A stretch of 45,922 nt of DNA from an uncultured Thiohalocapsa sp. (GTDB lineage Bacteria; Pseudomonadota; Gammaproteobacteria; Chromatiales; Chromatiaceae), in NCBI RefSeq assembly GCF_913062725.1, contig NZ_CAJXWY010000033.1, positions 1 through 45,922 of the forward strand, written 5' to 3'. The notes under the pieces are model-generated. The model did no database searches and was not told the origin of the DNA. It saw only the letters and a program-made list of their open reading frames with translations. Within the stretch, counting starts at the first letter, position 1. Each line of letters opens with the position of its first letter. A program made the translations under genes and the position numbers. This document shows, piece by piece, positions 24,292 to 34,783 of the stretch.

Positions 24292-25782
24292 TCATGCCAG
24301 GCGCTTGCGCTCGTTGGACGGTGGGATACCCATCGCCTCTCGATACTTGGCAACGGTCCGCCGTGCGACATTGATGCCCTGCTCGGTGAGAATGCCGGCG
24401 ATCTTGTTGTCGCTGAGCGGCTTGCTCGGCGTCTCGGCGGCGACGAGCTTACGGATGAAGGCGCGGATGGCCGTCGACGAGCACTCGCCGCCCGAGGCCG
24501 TGTTGACGTGGCTCGAAAAAAAGTACTTGAACTCGAAAGTCCCGCGCGGGGTATGCATGTACTTTTGCGTCGTCACCCGCGACACCGTGGATTCGTGCAG
24601 CTCCAGAGAATCTGCCACATCCCGCAACACCAGCGGTTTCATGGCCTCTTCCCCATAGTCGAAGAAGTTTTGCTGTAATTCCACGATTTTCGTCGCTACC
24701 CGCAAGACCGTGTCGTTACGGCTCGCCAAGCTTTTGATGAACCATCGGGCCTCCTGGAGGTGCGTCTTCAGGCAGCTGTTGTCCGGACCGTCGTCCGCCC
24801 GGCGGATCAGTTTCAGGTAGCCCGGGTTCACCCTTAGTCTAGGCGTTGTTTCCGGATTCAGCTCGACCGTCCAGCTGCCGTTGCGCTTTTGCACCATCAC
24901 ATCCGGAATCACATACTCCGGCCGCACATCCGCCACCAGCGAGCCGGGGCGCGGATGCAGGGACCGGATCAGCGCCAGCGCCTCGCGCAACGTCTCTAAC
25001 GTGAGCTTGGTATGCCGGCGCAGCTCGTCCAAGTCGTTGCGCGACAAGGCATTGAAGTGAGCGTCACAGATGACGATGGCCTCGCCGCGATAGGGCTGCT
25101 CGGGCGGCAGGTAGTGCAGCTGCAGCAGCAGGCACTCACGCAGGGAGCGTGCGCCGACACCGGGGGGATCCAAGGCTTGGATGCGGTGCAGGACCGCTTC
25201 CACCTCGTCCGCCTCCACCGCCTCATCGCCGATGTCCTCGGGATCGGCGATGGCGTCGACCACGTCGTCGATGTTTGCACGCAGGTAGCCGTTCGCATCG
25301 ATCGCATCCAGCAACGCGTCGGCGATGACGCGGTCCCGGGGCTCGAGACGCGAGAGGTTCAGCTGCCACTGCAGATGATCGTGCAGGGTCTGCGGGCGCG
25401 AATGTTGGGCGAAGGGGTCGAGCTCGGCGCCGCCGTCGGCGCCCGACCCGCCGCCCGTGCCGCCGGCGCCGGCCGCCATGTAGCCGTCGTAGGTATCGCT
25501 CCAGGAACTGTCCACGGGCAAGTCCTCCGGCATGGAGGACTGCTCGGGACGCACTTCGCGCTCCAGCTGCGCATCCTGACTGCGACGCTCAGTCTCCAGC
25601 CCGGTGGCCTCGACTTCGGCGTCCGCTTCGTCGGCGGCCTCGAGCATGAGGTTGGATTCCAGGGCCTCCTGAATCTCACGCTGCAGATCGAGGGTGGACA
25701 GTTGCAGCAGCTTGATCGCCTGTTGCAGCTGCGGCGTCATCGTCAGCTGCTGCCCCAGGCGGAGTTGAATGGTCTGTTTCAT
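24292..25782 (-). CDS. rpoN: RNA polymerase sigma-54 factor
   Basis: 496 residues. The Gln/Leu-rich region I (MKQTIQLRLGQQLTMTPQLQ, then QAIKLLQLS) binds core and activators. An acidic region II (about 60-125, DEADAEVEA, GADGGAELDPF) follows, then the core-binding domain, the helix-turn-helix and the RpoN box in ARRTVAKYREAMGIPP at the C-terminus. It directs transcription from -24/-12 promoters with enhancer-binding ATPases. ATG 25782 gives the invariant MKQ start; the upstream extension is spurious. It follows lptB with a 193-base gap on the same strand. Confidence 0.94.
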   Translation of the reverse strand: MKQTIQLRLGQQLTMTPQLQQAIKLLQLSTLDLQREIQEALESNLMLEAADEADAEVEATGLETERRSQDAQLEREVRPEQSSMPEDLPVDSSWSDTYDGYMAAGAGGTGGGSGADGGAELDPFAQHSRPQTLHDHLQWQLNLSRLEPRDRVIADALLDAIDANGYLRANIDDVVDAIADPEDIGDEAVEADEVEAVLHRIQALDPPGVGARSLRECLLLQLHYLPPEQPYRGEAIVICDAHFNALSRNDLDELRRHTKLTLETLREALALIRSLHPRPGSLVADVRPEYVIPDVMVQKRNGSWTVELNPETTPRLRVNPGYLKLIRRADDGPDNSCLKTHLQEARWFIKSLASRNDTVLRVATKIVELQQNFFDYGEEAMKPLVLRDVADSLELHESTVSRVTTQKYMHTPRGTFEFKYFFSSHVNTASGGECSSTAIRAFIRKLVAAETPSKPLSDNKIAGILTEQGINVARRTVAKYREAMGIPPSNERKRLA

Positions 25783-25975
25783 CGCACCCGAAAATGGGGT
25801 GGTACGGGAAGTGACTGTCGTTTTGCGTCTAGCCGAACCGGCGGCCATCGATCTTGGCCCAAGGCCGCCACAGCGTCCAGCACCAAGGCACCGCTCCAAT
25901 GACGCCTATCAGCCCTTGCGCGCAAAGGGGCGCCATCCGTCGGCTCGTGTCGCACACTCACGGCCCCGACTGTGC

Positions 25976-26701
25976 TCACAGCCGGAAATCTTCGCCCAGA
26001 TAGACGGCGCGGACGCGGTCGTTCTGCAACAGCTCGTCAGGGGTGCCATCGGCGATGACCGTTCCTTCACTGATGATGTACGCACGATCGCAAATGTCCA
26101 GGGTCTCGCGCACATTGTGGTCGGTGATCAGCACGCCGATGTTGCGCCGGCGCAGATGGGTGATGATGGCCTTGATATCGCCGACGGCGATGGGATCGAC
26201 GCCGGCGAAGGGCTCGTCGAGCAGCATGACCTTCGGCTCGACGGCCAAGGCGCGGGCGATCTCCAGGCGCCGGCGCTCACCACCGGAAAGGCTGATGGCG
26301 AGGGCGTCGGCGACGTGGGCGATACCGAGCTCGTCGAGCAGCTGGTCGCAGCGCGCGCGCCGGGCATCGCGACCGAGGTCGCCACGAATCTCCAGTACGG
26401 CGAGCAGGTTGTCGCGGGCGGTGAGCTTTCGAAAGACCGATGGCTCCTGCGCGAGGTAACTGAGGCCACGACGGGCACGGGCATGCATGGGTCGCAGGGT
26501 GATATCCTCGCCATCGAGCATGATACGCCCGGCATCCACCGGCACCAAGCCCACCAGCATATAGAAGCTGGTGGTCTTGCCGGCGCCGTTTGGGCCGAGC
26601 AGCCCCACGACACCGCCGGCCTCCAGCTCCAGACTCACATCATTGACCACACGGCGGCGCCGGTAGCGCTTCGCCAAACCTTGCGCGCGCAGCATGCTCA
26701 T
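25976..26701 (-). CDS. lptB: LPS export ABC transporter ATPase LptB
   Basis: 241 residues. Walker [11 protein letters not shown]-loop [13 protein letters not shown], signature [16 protein letters not shown], Walker [14 protein letters not shown] and switch H in [11 protein letters not shown] are all present; the [11 protein letters not shown] stretch is typical of LptB. With LptF/LptG (not in the window) it extracts LPS from the inner membrane. Its ATG shares one base with the lptA stop (TGATG). Confidence 0.94.
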   Translation of the reverse strand: MSMLRAQGLAKRYRRRRVVNDVSLELEAGGVVGLLGPNGAGKTTSFYMLVGLVPVDAGRIMLDGEDITLRPMHARARRGLSYLAQEPSVFRKLTARDNLLAVLEIRGDLGRDARRARCDQLLDELGIAHVADALAISLSGGERRRLEIARALAVEPKVMLLDEPFAGVDPIAVGDIKAIITHLRRRNIGVLITDHNVRETLDICDRAYIISEGTVIADGTPDELLQNDRVRAVYLGEDFRL

Positions 26702-27282
26702 CAGCCGCCGCCCTCGCCTGCCGTGGCAGCATCGGTCTGCGGCTGCGGCTGCGGCTCGATGCGGATTTTCACGCGCTCGCGTCCGCGGGCGCTCGTGCCC
26801 GCCGTCAGCCGCTCGGTGATGCGGTTGTAGATGATCCGGTCGCTCCGGAAGCGATCCTCGCCCTGGATCAGCTCGGCGTCGTCGATCAGCGTAATCTCCT
26901 CGCGCTCGGCCTCGTACTCCATGCGCTGCGCCCGCGCCCGCACCGCGTCGGGATCATCCTCCAGCAGCTGACGGTAACGGACAGGGTTGCCGATGGCGAT
27001 GATCTTGCGTGGCTGGCGATTCGGTTTGTGGTGCACCAGGACCTCATCGGCGCGGATGCGCATGCTGCCCTGCTGCACCTCGACATTACCAAGGTAGAGG
27101 CTGATGGCTTGCTTCTCGTCGAATTCTGCCGCGTCCGCTTCGATCAGCATGGGCTGCTCGCTGTCGGCGTCGAGGGCGAGCAGTGGTGGCGTCATGAGCA
27201 CGCCGATGGCGATCGCCAGCAGCCCCGTCGCCAAGCCCGCCTGCCCCGCGCTCCCGGCACGCCGCCCGCCAGGTCCGCTCAT
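26701..27282 (-). CDS. lptA: LPS transport periplasmic bridge protein LptA
   Basis: 193 residues from ATG 27282, overlapping the lptC stop in ATGA. A signal peptide (basic GGRRAG, hydrophobic [20 protein letters not shown], cleavage near ALALD) precedes the OstA beta-jellyroll ([54 protein letters not shown]). It links LptC to LptD across the periplasm. The Gln/Pro-rich C-terminus is variable. The ORF extending to 27417 is overlap with lptC in another frame. Confidence 0.9.
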   Translation of the reverse strand: MSGPGGRRAGSAGQAGLATGLLAIAIGVLMTPPLLALDADSEQPMLIEADAAEFDEKQAISLYLGNVEVQQGSMRIRADEVLVHHKPNRQPRKIIAIGNPVRYRQLLEDDPDAVRARAQRMEYEAEREEITLIDDAELIQGEDRFRSDRIIYNRITERLTAGTSARGRERVKIRIEPQPQPQTDAATAGEGGG

Positions 27283-27893
27283 GGCGCGCCAAACGCCTGC
27301 GAGCTGCCCTGTGCGGACGCTTCGGCGAACGCCAGATGCTGTCGCACCCGACCGAAGAAACGACTGCGTGCGGGCGTCTCGAGCCAAAGCTGCATGCCAT
27401 TCGCCGCGGTGAGCCAATCGTCGCCGCGCTCCAGCTCGACGAAGCGGTCCGTCTCGGCGTAGCCAGTCGCCTCCAGCAGCAACAGCTCGCTGGTCAGTAT
27501 GCGCATGGACGGCTGCTCGATGCTCGCGGCTCGCTCGGCGATGACCCGGCCCTCCAGCAGAACCTCTTCACCCGTGGCCGAGACCCAAGCCTGCTCGGCG
27601 CGGATCACCCACTCCGGCTGGCCCGGCTCCAACAGGCGCAGCACCGGCGCATCGAGCTCACTGCCACCGTCCTGCGCATAGTGGCGCAGCTGCGGTGCGC
27701 GCAGCCGTCGCAGCGGCTCGCCGTCGGCGGACATGGTCACAGCCGCCACCTGCTCCACCAGATAATCCGGGCGTCCTTGCTGCGGCACCGATGGCACCAC
27801 CTCCGGCGGCCCGCCTGCGCGATACCACCAGGCGACGAGCCCGGCGGCGGCGAGCGCGACGGCGACGACAAGCTCGCGGCTGGAGAGCATCAT
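27279..27893 (-). CDS. lptC: LPS export protein LptC
   Basis: 204 residues. A single N-terminal membrane helix (about 7-25, VVAVALAAAGLVAWWY) is followed by a periplasmic jellyroll (EQVAAVTMSADGEPLRRLRA, VLLEGRVIAERAA, MRILTSELLLLEATGYAETD). It receives LPS from LptB2FG and hands it to LptA. ATG 27893 overlaps the kdsC stop by four bases; a second ATG at 27890 is equally possible. The extreme C-terminus is longer than usual. Confidence 0.88.
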   Translation of the reverse strand: MMLSSRELVVAVALAAAGLVAWWYRAGGPPEVVPSVPQQGRPDYLVEQVAAVTMSADGEPLRRLRAPQLRHYAQDGGSELDAPVLRLLEPGQPEWVIRAEQAWVSATGEEVLLEGRVIAERAASIEQPSMRILTSELLLLEATGYAETDRFVELERGDDWLTAANGMQLWLETPARSRFFGRVRQHLAFAEASAQGSSQAFGAP

Positions 27894-28432
27894 CGCAGAT
27901 CAACAGGGGCGTCGAGGTAGGCATCGACCAAGGCCGCCAGCTTACCCTGCGCGCGCAGGATGAGCTCGCACAGATCCCGGGCTGCACCGCGTCCGCCGGG
28001 GCTCGGTGCACACCAGTGGGCGTGCTCGCGCACCAGCGGATGTGCATCCGCCACGGTTGCGGCGAAGCCGACCTGGCGCATCACCGGCAAATCCATCAGG
28101 TCGTCGCCCATGTAGGCGCACGCCGGGGGCTCCACGCCGAGCTGCTCGGCGAGGGCCAGAAATGTCGGCAGCTTGTCCTTGCATCCCTGGTGGACGTGCT
28201 CGATGCCAAGGCTTTGCATGCGAATCCGCACCACCTCGGAGCGGCGTCCGGTGATCACTGCGAGGGTCACGCCGCTGTCGCGCAACATGGCCATGCCGTG
28301 GCCGTCGCGGGAATTGAAGGCCTTGTACTCCTGCCCGTCGTCGCCGAGGTAGAGGCTGCCGTCGGTGAGCACACCGTCGACGTCGAAGATGACGAGCCGA
28401 ATGCGGCTTGCGCGTTCAAGAAGATCCTGCAT
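27890..28432 (-). CDS. kdsC: KDO-8-phosphate phosphatase KdsC
   Basis: 180 residues, a type C0 HAD phosphatase: motif I FDVDGVLTDG with nucleophile D17, motif II ITGRRS, the catalytic Lys region GCKDKLP, and GDDLMDLP for motif IV. It makes KDO for the LPS core. It is first in kdsC-lptC-lptA-lptB, which are joined by tight overlaps. The gene kdsD (arabinose-5-phosphate isomerase), which usually precedes kdsC, is absent here. Confidence 0.93.
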   Translation of the reverse strand: MQDLLERASRIRLVIFDVDGVLTDGSLYLGDDGQEYKAFNSRDGHGMAMLRDSGVTLAVITGRRSEVVRIRMQSLGIEHVHQGCKDKLPTFLALAEQLGVEPPACAYMGDDLMDLPVMRQVGFAATVADAHPLVREHAHWCAPSPGGRGAARDLCELILRAQGKLAALVDAYLDAPVDLR

Positions 28433-28538
28433 ATCGGTGGCACCCGCAATGGGTCAGGTCGCACAGTGTCAGGAGGAAAGCGTACCATAGGCACCGACGA
28501 CGGCCAGCCACAGACAGCCCGGAGCCACCCGCAGCATC

Positions 28539-29117
28539 GTGCCAAGCACAGGTCAGTCAGGTCCCGCAGCCCCGGTGGTGACCATCGCAGCCGCAGGCTG
28601 GTGGGCGCTCACCGACGCCGATACCTACTACCCGGATGACCTCCCCGAGGACTGGCGTCTCGGCTACTTCGCCAATGACTATGCCGCGGTCTATCTGCCG
28701 GCATGCGCCTGGGGCAATCAGCGCATCGAGACCATCGGGCAATGGGCCGGGGACGTCAACGAGGCCTTCCGCTTCTTCCTGGAGCAGCCGCAGGCCGATG
28801 CGCCGGCGGGGATGACGTCGGCGGGGATGACGCCGCCGGCCATGGCCGCAGCGCTCGGCCAGCGGCTCGGCGGCTGGGTGCGCTGGCACGCCGAGGGGAT
28901 CGGCACGCTGCTGCGACCAGACGCGGCTACCAGCGCACCTGCGGGGCGTGCCGTGGCCTGCCCGCAGGCGCTTGTGCCGGATCTGCGCGCCGGCGCACGC
29001 TGGCTGCGTGCGCAAGCGGCGGCGGCGTTCACTCTGGTCATTTTGACCCGCCCCACCAGCACACAATTGGCGAATTGGCGCCAGATGCAGCAACTGCTCG
29101 GGCTTGCGGAGCGCTAG
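28539..29117 (+). CDS. Small DUF72-like protein of unknown function
   Basis: 192 residues from GTG 28539. The N-terminal part has the sequence DTYYPDDLPEDWRLGYFAND, then YAAVYLPACAWG, which resembles the start of DUF72 proteins (FYP-xLPxxxxLxYYAxxF-xVE). The rest, with a long variable Ala/Pro-rich middle and a closing helix WRQMQQLLGLAER, is far shorter than the usual 230-300 residues and lacks most of the TIM-barrel. Similar small proteins exist in Pseudomonas-like genomes. It diverges from kdsC, with 106 bases between, and precedes mlaF by about 105. Confidence 0.55.
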   Translation: MPSTGQSGPAAPVVTIAAAGWWALTDADTYYPDDLPEDWRLGYFANDYAAVYLPACAWGNQRIETIGQWAGDVNEAFRFFLEQPQADAPAGMTSAGMTPPAMAAALGQRLGGWVRWHAEGIGTLLRPDAATSAPAGRAVACPQALVPDLRAGARWLRAQAAAAFTLVILTRPTSTQLANWRQMQQLLGLAER

Positions 29118-29222
29118 CAGTCCCACTTTTTGCGTCGGGCACAGGCCGATGGGCTTGACGCCCACCGGTGCGCTCCAGACAATGCCGGGCTGTTTCCGCC
29201 ACCCGCCCTAGGGGGTCACCGT

Positions 29223-30113
29223 ATGGGGAATGGCGTCCCCGACCACCCGGCCACGACCGCTTCCAGTCCCGAGCCACCAGCAGCAGCCACCGCCGGCGGT
29301 GCCGAGCCACTGGTGCGCGTTCGCGGCTTGCACTTCAGCCGCGGCGACACCGTGGTGTTCGACGGCGTGGACATGGACATTCCGCGAGGCGCCGTCACCG
29401 CCATCATGGGCCCCTCCGGCACCGGCAAGACGACGCTGCTGAAGCTGATCAGCGGCCAGCTCCGGCCACAGGCGGGCAGCATCGAGGTGGACGGCCTGGA
29501 TGTGCATCGGCTCGGTCTGCAAGACCTGTATCGGCTGCGCACGCGCATGGGTATGCTGTTTCAGAGCGGTGCGCTGCTCGATGATCTGACGGTGTTCGAG
29601 AACGTCGCTTTTCCGTTGCGCGAGCACGGGCGGCTGCCGCCATCGCTGCTGCGGCGGCTGGTGCTCATGAAGCTCCAGGCCGTCGGCCTGCGCGGCGCCG
29701 CGGACTTGCTGCCGGCGCAGCTCTCCGGCGGCATGGCCCGGCGTGCGGCGCTGGCCCGCGCCATCGCCTTGGATCCGATGATGGTCATGTATGACGAGCC
29801 CTTCACCGGCCAGGATCCCATCTCCATGGGGGTGTTGGTCAGCCTGGTCCACCAGCTCAATGACGCCGGCGGCTTGAGCAGCATCATCGTGTCCCACGAC
29901 GTCCCGGAGACTTTGGGCATCGCCGACCATGTCTACGTGATCGCCAGCGGCCGCATCCTGTGCAGCGGCCCGCCCGCGGCAGTATCGACGCACGCAGATC
30001 CCCGGGTTCGCCAGTTCCTCGACGGCGCCCCGGACGGCCCGGTGCACTTCCATTACCCGGCGGCGCCCCTCGCCGAAGAACTGCTCGCCGTCGGGAGACG
30101 GCGCCGATGGTGA
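29223..30113 (+). CDS. mlaF: Phospholipid transport ATPase MlaF
   Basis: 296 residues. Walker [11 protein letters not shown]-loop [20 protein letters not shown], signature [16 protein letters not shown] and Walker [13 protein letters not shown] are those of the MlaF/Ttg2A subfamily. ATG 29223 has AGGGGG upstream; the longer ORF adds an unlikely N-terminus. A 25-residue Ala/Pro-rich N-terminal leader and a C-terminal extension ([14 protein letters not shown]) are typical of the family. MlaFEDB moves phospholipids between the inner and outer membranes. Confidence 0.93.
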   Translation: MGNGVPDHPATTASSPEPPAAATAGGAEPLVRVRGLHFSRGDTVVFDGVDMDIPRGAVTAIMGPSGTGKTTLLKLISGQLRPQAGSIEVDGLDVHRLGLQDLYRLRTRMGMLFQSGALLDDLTVFENVAFPLREHGRLPPSLLRRLVLMKLQAVGLRGAADLLPAQLSGGMARRAALARAIALDPMMVMYDEPFTGQDPISMGVLVSLVHQLNDAGGLSSIIVSHDVPETLGIADHVYVIASGRILCSGPPAAVSTHADPRVRQFLDGAPDGPVHFHYPAAPLAEELLAVGRRRRW

Positions 30114-30889
30114 TGGAGGCACTCGCACGACTCGGGCGCTCCGGGCTGGCGGCACTCGCCGGCGTCGGCCGGGCGCACATGCTGCTCGCCGCCGCCATCG
30201 CCGGACTGCCCGAGCTGCTACCGCGCCCGCGGCTGCTGTTGGCACAGATCTACAACATCGGCGTGCTGTCGGTGTTGATCATCGCCGTCTCGGGCCTGTT
30301 CGTTGGCATGGTGCTCGGCCTGCAGGGCTACTACGTGCTGAATCAGTTCGGTGCGGCCGAAAGCCTGGGGGTCATGGTGGCCGCTTCCCTGGTGCGCGAG
30401 CTCGGGCCCGTGGTCACGGCGCTGCTGGTGGCGGGCCGCGCCGGCTCGGCACTGACCGCCGAGATCGGTCTGATGAAAGCGACGGAGCAGCTCTCGGCGC
30501 TGGAGATGATGGCCGTGAACCCGGTGCGTCGGGTGCTCACACCCCGCTTTTTCGGCGGCTGTCTTGCGATGCCCCTGCTGGCGGCCATGTTCAGCGCACT
30601 CGGCGTGCTCGGCGGCTGGTTCGTTGGGGTCGGTCTGCTCGGCGTCGATGACGGCGCCTTCTGGAGTCAGATGCAGGCCAAGCTCGACTTCCGCGGGGAC
30701 GTGGTCAACGGCGTCATCAAGAGCCTGGTATTCGGTGTCGTCGTCACCTGGATCGCGCTCTTTCAGGGCTATGACGCCACGCCGACCGCCGCCGGCGTCA
30801 GTCGGGCCACGACACGCTCGGTGGTGCACGCGGCGCTGGCGGTGCTGGGGCTGGATTTTATCCTGACGGCTTTGATGTTCGGAGACTGA
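30107..30889 (+). CDS. mlaE: Phospholipid transport permease MlaE
   Basis: 260 residues, MlaE/DUF140 family, with five or six hydrophobic segments. The signature regions are [59 protein letters not shown] and [23 protein letters not shown] 30107 overlaps the mlaF stop; a second ATG at 30113 is possible. GGGAGA precedes the start by about 10 bases. Confidence 0.93.
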   Translation: MVMEALARLGRSGLAALAGVGRAHMLLAAAIAGLPELLPRPRLLLAQIYNIGVLSVLIIAVSGLFVGMVLGLQGYYVLNQFGAAESLGVMVAASLVRELGPVVTALLVAGRAGSALTAEIGLMKATEQLSALEMMAVNPVRRVLTPRFFGGCLAMPLLAAMFSALGVLGGWFVGVGLLGVDDGAFWSQMQAKLDFRGDVVNGVIKSLVFGVVVTWIALFQGYDATPTAAGVSRATTRSVVHAALAVLGLDFILTALMFGD

Positions 30890-30892
30890 GGC

Positions 30893-31363
30893 ATGGGCAC
30901 GACGCGCACGATGGAGATTCTGGTGGGGGCGTTCATGGCGCTGGGCTTCGTCGCCCTGTTCTTCCTGGCCATGCGTGTCAGCAACCTCAGCGCCGCCGGC
31001 GCCGGCGACGGCTACGCGCTGATCGCACGCTTCGACAATGTCGGCAGCCTCAAGGTACGCGCGCCGGTGAGCATGGCCGGTGTGCGCCTGGGGCGGGTGG
31101 AGTCCATCGGCTTCGACGCACAGACCTATCAGGCGGTGGTGACGCTGCGTATCGAGCCCGCCTACGACCAGATTCCCACCGATACCTTCGCCAATATCTA
31201 TACGGCGGGGCTGCTGGGCGAGCAATACGTGGCTCTCGACCCGGGTGGCAGTCCGGACTATCTCACCAACGGCGATCAGATCGAGCACACGCAGTCGGCA
31301 CTCGTGCTGGAACGCATGATCGGCCAGTTCCTCTTCAACCAAGCCCAGGAGGGCGCCCAATGA
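30893..31363 (+). CDS. mlaD: MCE-domain protein MlaD
   Basis: 156 residues: one N-terminal membrane helix (about 8-27), then an MCE domain (YALIARFDNVGSLKVRAPVS, GVRLGRVESIGFD, NIYTAGLLGEQYVALDPGGS) and a short C-terminal helix (VLERMIGQFLFNQAQ). It forms the hexameric ring on MlaFEB through which lipids pass. It follows mlaE by 3 bases and overlaps mlaC by 4. Confidence 0.93.
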   Translation: MGTTRTMEILVGAFMALGFVALFFLAMRVSNLSAAGAGDGYALIARFDNVGSLKVRAPVSMAGVRLGRVESIGFDAQTYQAVVTLRIEPAYDQIPTDTFANIYTAGLLGEQYVALDPGGSPDYLTNGDQIEHTQSALVLERMIGQFLFNQAQEGAQ

Positions 31364-32079
31364 CACTCGCGCAACGACCGACAGGCCGCGTCACGCCCAA
31401 GCCCGTGTGCTGCGCTGCGACGGGCGGCGGGGATGGCGGCCCCGTGCGCAGACGACACGGCATCATACCGACCATGCTGGCGGCGTGGCTGACGGCAGCC
31501 TTCACGATGCTCGCGATGGGGCTGCCGGCTCCGGCCGCCGCAGACACCGACGCCGAGCAACTGGTGCGGCGCACGGCCGAGGAGACACTGCGCACCCTCG
31601 AGAACCGCCGCGACCAGCTCGACGGTAACCCCGCGGCCATTTACGACCTGGTCGGCGACAAGCTGGCGCCGCACTTCGATTTCGAGCTCATCACCCGCTC
31701 CGCCGTCGGTCGCGACTGGGCGCGAGCGAGCCCCGCACAGCGTCGCCAGCTGGTATCGGCATTTCGGGCGCTGCTCATCAGCACCTATGCCAGGTCCCTG
31801 GCCAGGTACTCCGGCGAAGACGTCATCTATCAGCCCGCGCGTGCCGGTACCCGCGATGGCACCGTGGTCGTGCCCACGGAGGTGACCGGCGGCGGCGGTC
31901 CGCCCATCCCCATCGACTATCGCATGCACGACGCGCACGGCAGCTGGAAAGTGTACGATCTGGTCATCGAGAACGTCAGCATGATCTCCAGTTACCGCGG
32001 CCAGTTCCGAGCCATCATCGGGCGCTCCGGCGTCGATGGTCTGATCCAAGAGCTGGAGGCCAAGGCCGCAGGCACTTAG
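31360..32079 (+). CDS. mlaC: Periplasmic phospholipid-binding protein MlaC
   Basis: 239 residues. The export signal appears after a long, unusual N-terminus: the hydrophobic stretch PTMLAAWLTAAFTMLAMGLP is at about 37-56 with cleavage near AAA-DT. The mature part has the Ttg2D/MlaC pattern (FDFELITRSAVGRDWARASP, FRALLISTYARSLARYSGED, YRMHDAHGSWKVYDLVIENV, SYRGQFRAII). ATG 31360 overlaps mlaD, but an internal start at ATG 31474 (MLAAWL) would give a normal signal peptide and may be the true one. It shuttles phospholipids across the periplasm. Confidence 0.9.
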   Translation: MTLAQRPTGRVTPKPVCCAATGGGDGGPVRRRHGIIPTMLAAWLTAAFTMLAMGLPAPAAADTDAEQLVRRTAEETLRTLENRRDQLDGNPAAIYDLVGDKLAPHFDFELITRSAVGRDWARASPAQRRQLVSAFRALLISTYARSLARYSGEDVIYQPARAGTRDGTVVVPTEVTGGGGPPIPIDYRMHDAHGSWKVYDLVIENVSMISSYRGQFRAIIGRSGVDGLIQELEAKAAGT

Positions 32080-32080
32080 C

Positions 32081-32443
32081 ATGGGCCGCAGACAGCACGC
32101 GCACGCGGCGCAGCTCATGGCACTGGGTGATGGTCGGTGGCGGCTGGCGGGCGATCTGACCCTCAGCGCCGTCAGTGCACTCGCCACCAAGCGCCTCGAG
32201 CCAGGTGAGCAGCAACAAGTCATGCTCGACCTCGCCGGCGTAGGCAAGCCCAGCAGCGCCGGTGTCGCGCTGCTGTTGGAGTGGCAAGCGCAGTTGCGAG
32301 CCGATGGTGCGACGCTGGTGCTGCACAACGTGCCACTGGCCATGCAGCGACTGGCAGCGCTCGCCAACGTCGATGCCTTGCTCGGTCTCGGCGAGCAGCC
32401 CGACCCCGCCGCGGGGGCGGCGGACGTCGGCGTCCGGGCGTGA
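32081..32443 (+). CDS. mlaB: STAS-domain protein MlaB
   Basis: 120 residues. A STAS fold (WRLAGDLTLSAVSALATKRL, VMLDLAGVGKPSSAGVALLL, ATLVLHNVPLAMQRLAALAN). It carries the conserved Ser-Ser-Ala-Gly motif of MlaB, which stabilises MlaF. It is the last mla gene. The C-terminus PAAGAADVGVRA is a short extra. In most relatives ibaG and murA follow; here 217 bases without a gene come before murA. Confidence 0.85.
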   Translation: MGRRQHAHAAQLMALGDGRWRLAGDLTLSAVSALATKRLEPGEQQQVMLDLAGVGKPSSAGVALLLEWQAQLRADGATLVLHNVPLAMQRLAALANVDALLGLGEQPDPAAGAADVGVRA

Positions 32444-32558
32444 AGCGGGTCACGCGCAACCGACGCCGTCTCCAGTGCGCCGGGATCGCGATGGTCGACC
32501 CACCCGCCGACGCGAAGCGACAGCACACGTTCAGGCGCCAGACCGGCAGTTCGGGTGA

Positions 32559-33923
<1,365 letters not shown>

Positions 33924-34016
33924 CGAGCAGGCCGAGTTTCGAGGCGCGAGGCTCGGGGCAGCATCGCAACATCACTCGACACCCGTCCTTCGACACGCGT
34001 GACTTCGCAAGACACC

Positions 34017-34670
34017 ATGGCTGACACCCTCACCATCGCCCTCTCGAAGGGTCGGATTTTCGAGCAGGCCATGCCGCTGCTGGCGGCGGGCGGCATCCGC
34101 GCCATCGAAGACCCGGAGACGAGCCGCAAGCTGATCCTGGACACCAACGACCCGCGGGTAAAGCTGGTCATCATCCGTGCCAGCGACGTCCCCACGTATG
34201 TGGAATACGGCGCCGCGGACCTCGGCATCGCCGGCAAGGACGTGCTGCTGGAGCACGGCGGCGGGGGGCTCTACGAGCCGCTGGATCTGGGCATTGCGCG
34301 CTGCCGCCTGATGGTCGCAGGTAAGCCGGATGCGCGCCTCGACGGCCGCACGGACTGCCGACGCCAACGCATCGCCACCAAATACGTGCGCTGCGCAGAG
34401 CGGCATTTCGCCGCCAAGGGCCAACAGGTGGAAATCATCAAGCTGTACGGCTCCATGGAACTGGCACCCCTGGTGGGCCTGGCGGATCTCATCGTGGACC
34501 TGGTGGAGAGCGGCAATACGCTCAAGGCCAATGGGCTGGTGCCCCTGGAGCATATCTGCGACATCAGCTCGCGGCTGGTGGTGAACAAGGCATCGTGGAA
34601 AATGAAGCACGCGCGGGTCATGGCCCTGCTGGAAGCGCTGCGCGGCGCGGTGACCCAACAGGCCGCCTGA
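34017..34670 (+). CDS. hisG: ATP phosphoribosyltransferase, short form (HisG-S)
   Basis: 217 residues: [18 protein letters not shown], then [20 protein letters not shown], and the PRPP-loop-like [19 protein letters not shown]. The length matches the short HisG form, which lacks the C-terminal regulatory domain and needs the HisZ subunit for activity and feedback. hisZ is not in the window. ATG 34017 gives the expected N-terminus; the upstream GTG at 33999 adds only six residues. It catalyses the first step of histidine synthesis. Confidence 0.9.
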   Translation: MADTLTIALSKGRIFEQAMPLLAAGGIRAIEDPETSRKLILDTNDPRVKLVIIRASDVPTYVEYGAADLGIAGKDVLLEHGGGGLYEPLDLGIARCRLMVAGKPDARLDGRTDCRRQRIATKYVRCAERHFAAKGQQVEIIKLYGSMELAPLVGLADLIVDLVESGNTLKANGLVPLEHICDISSRLVVNKASWKMKHARVMALLEALRGAVTQQAA

Positions 34671-34783
34671 TCACCCCGAGACACCATCACCGCCGAGCCC
34701 ACACACACTGCCGTCGGAGGGTGCCAGGGATCGGCAACAGACCAAGCGCCCCGCCGTCATCGCACAGACACCGGAGCATCGCC

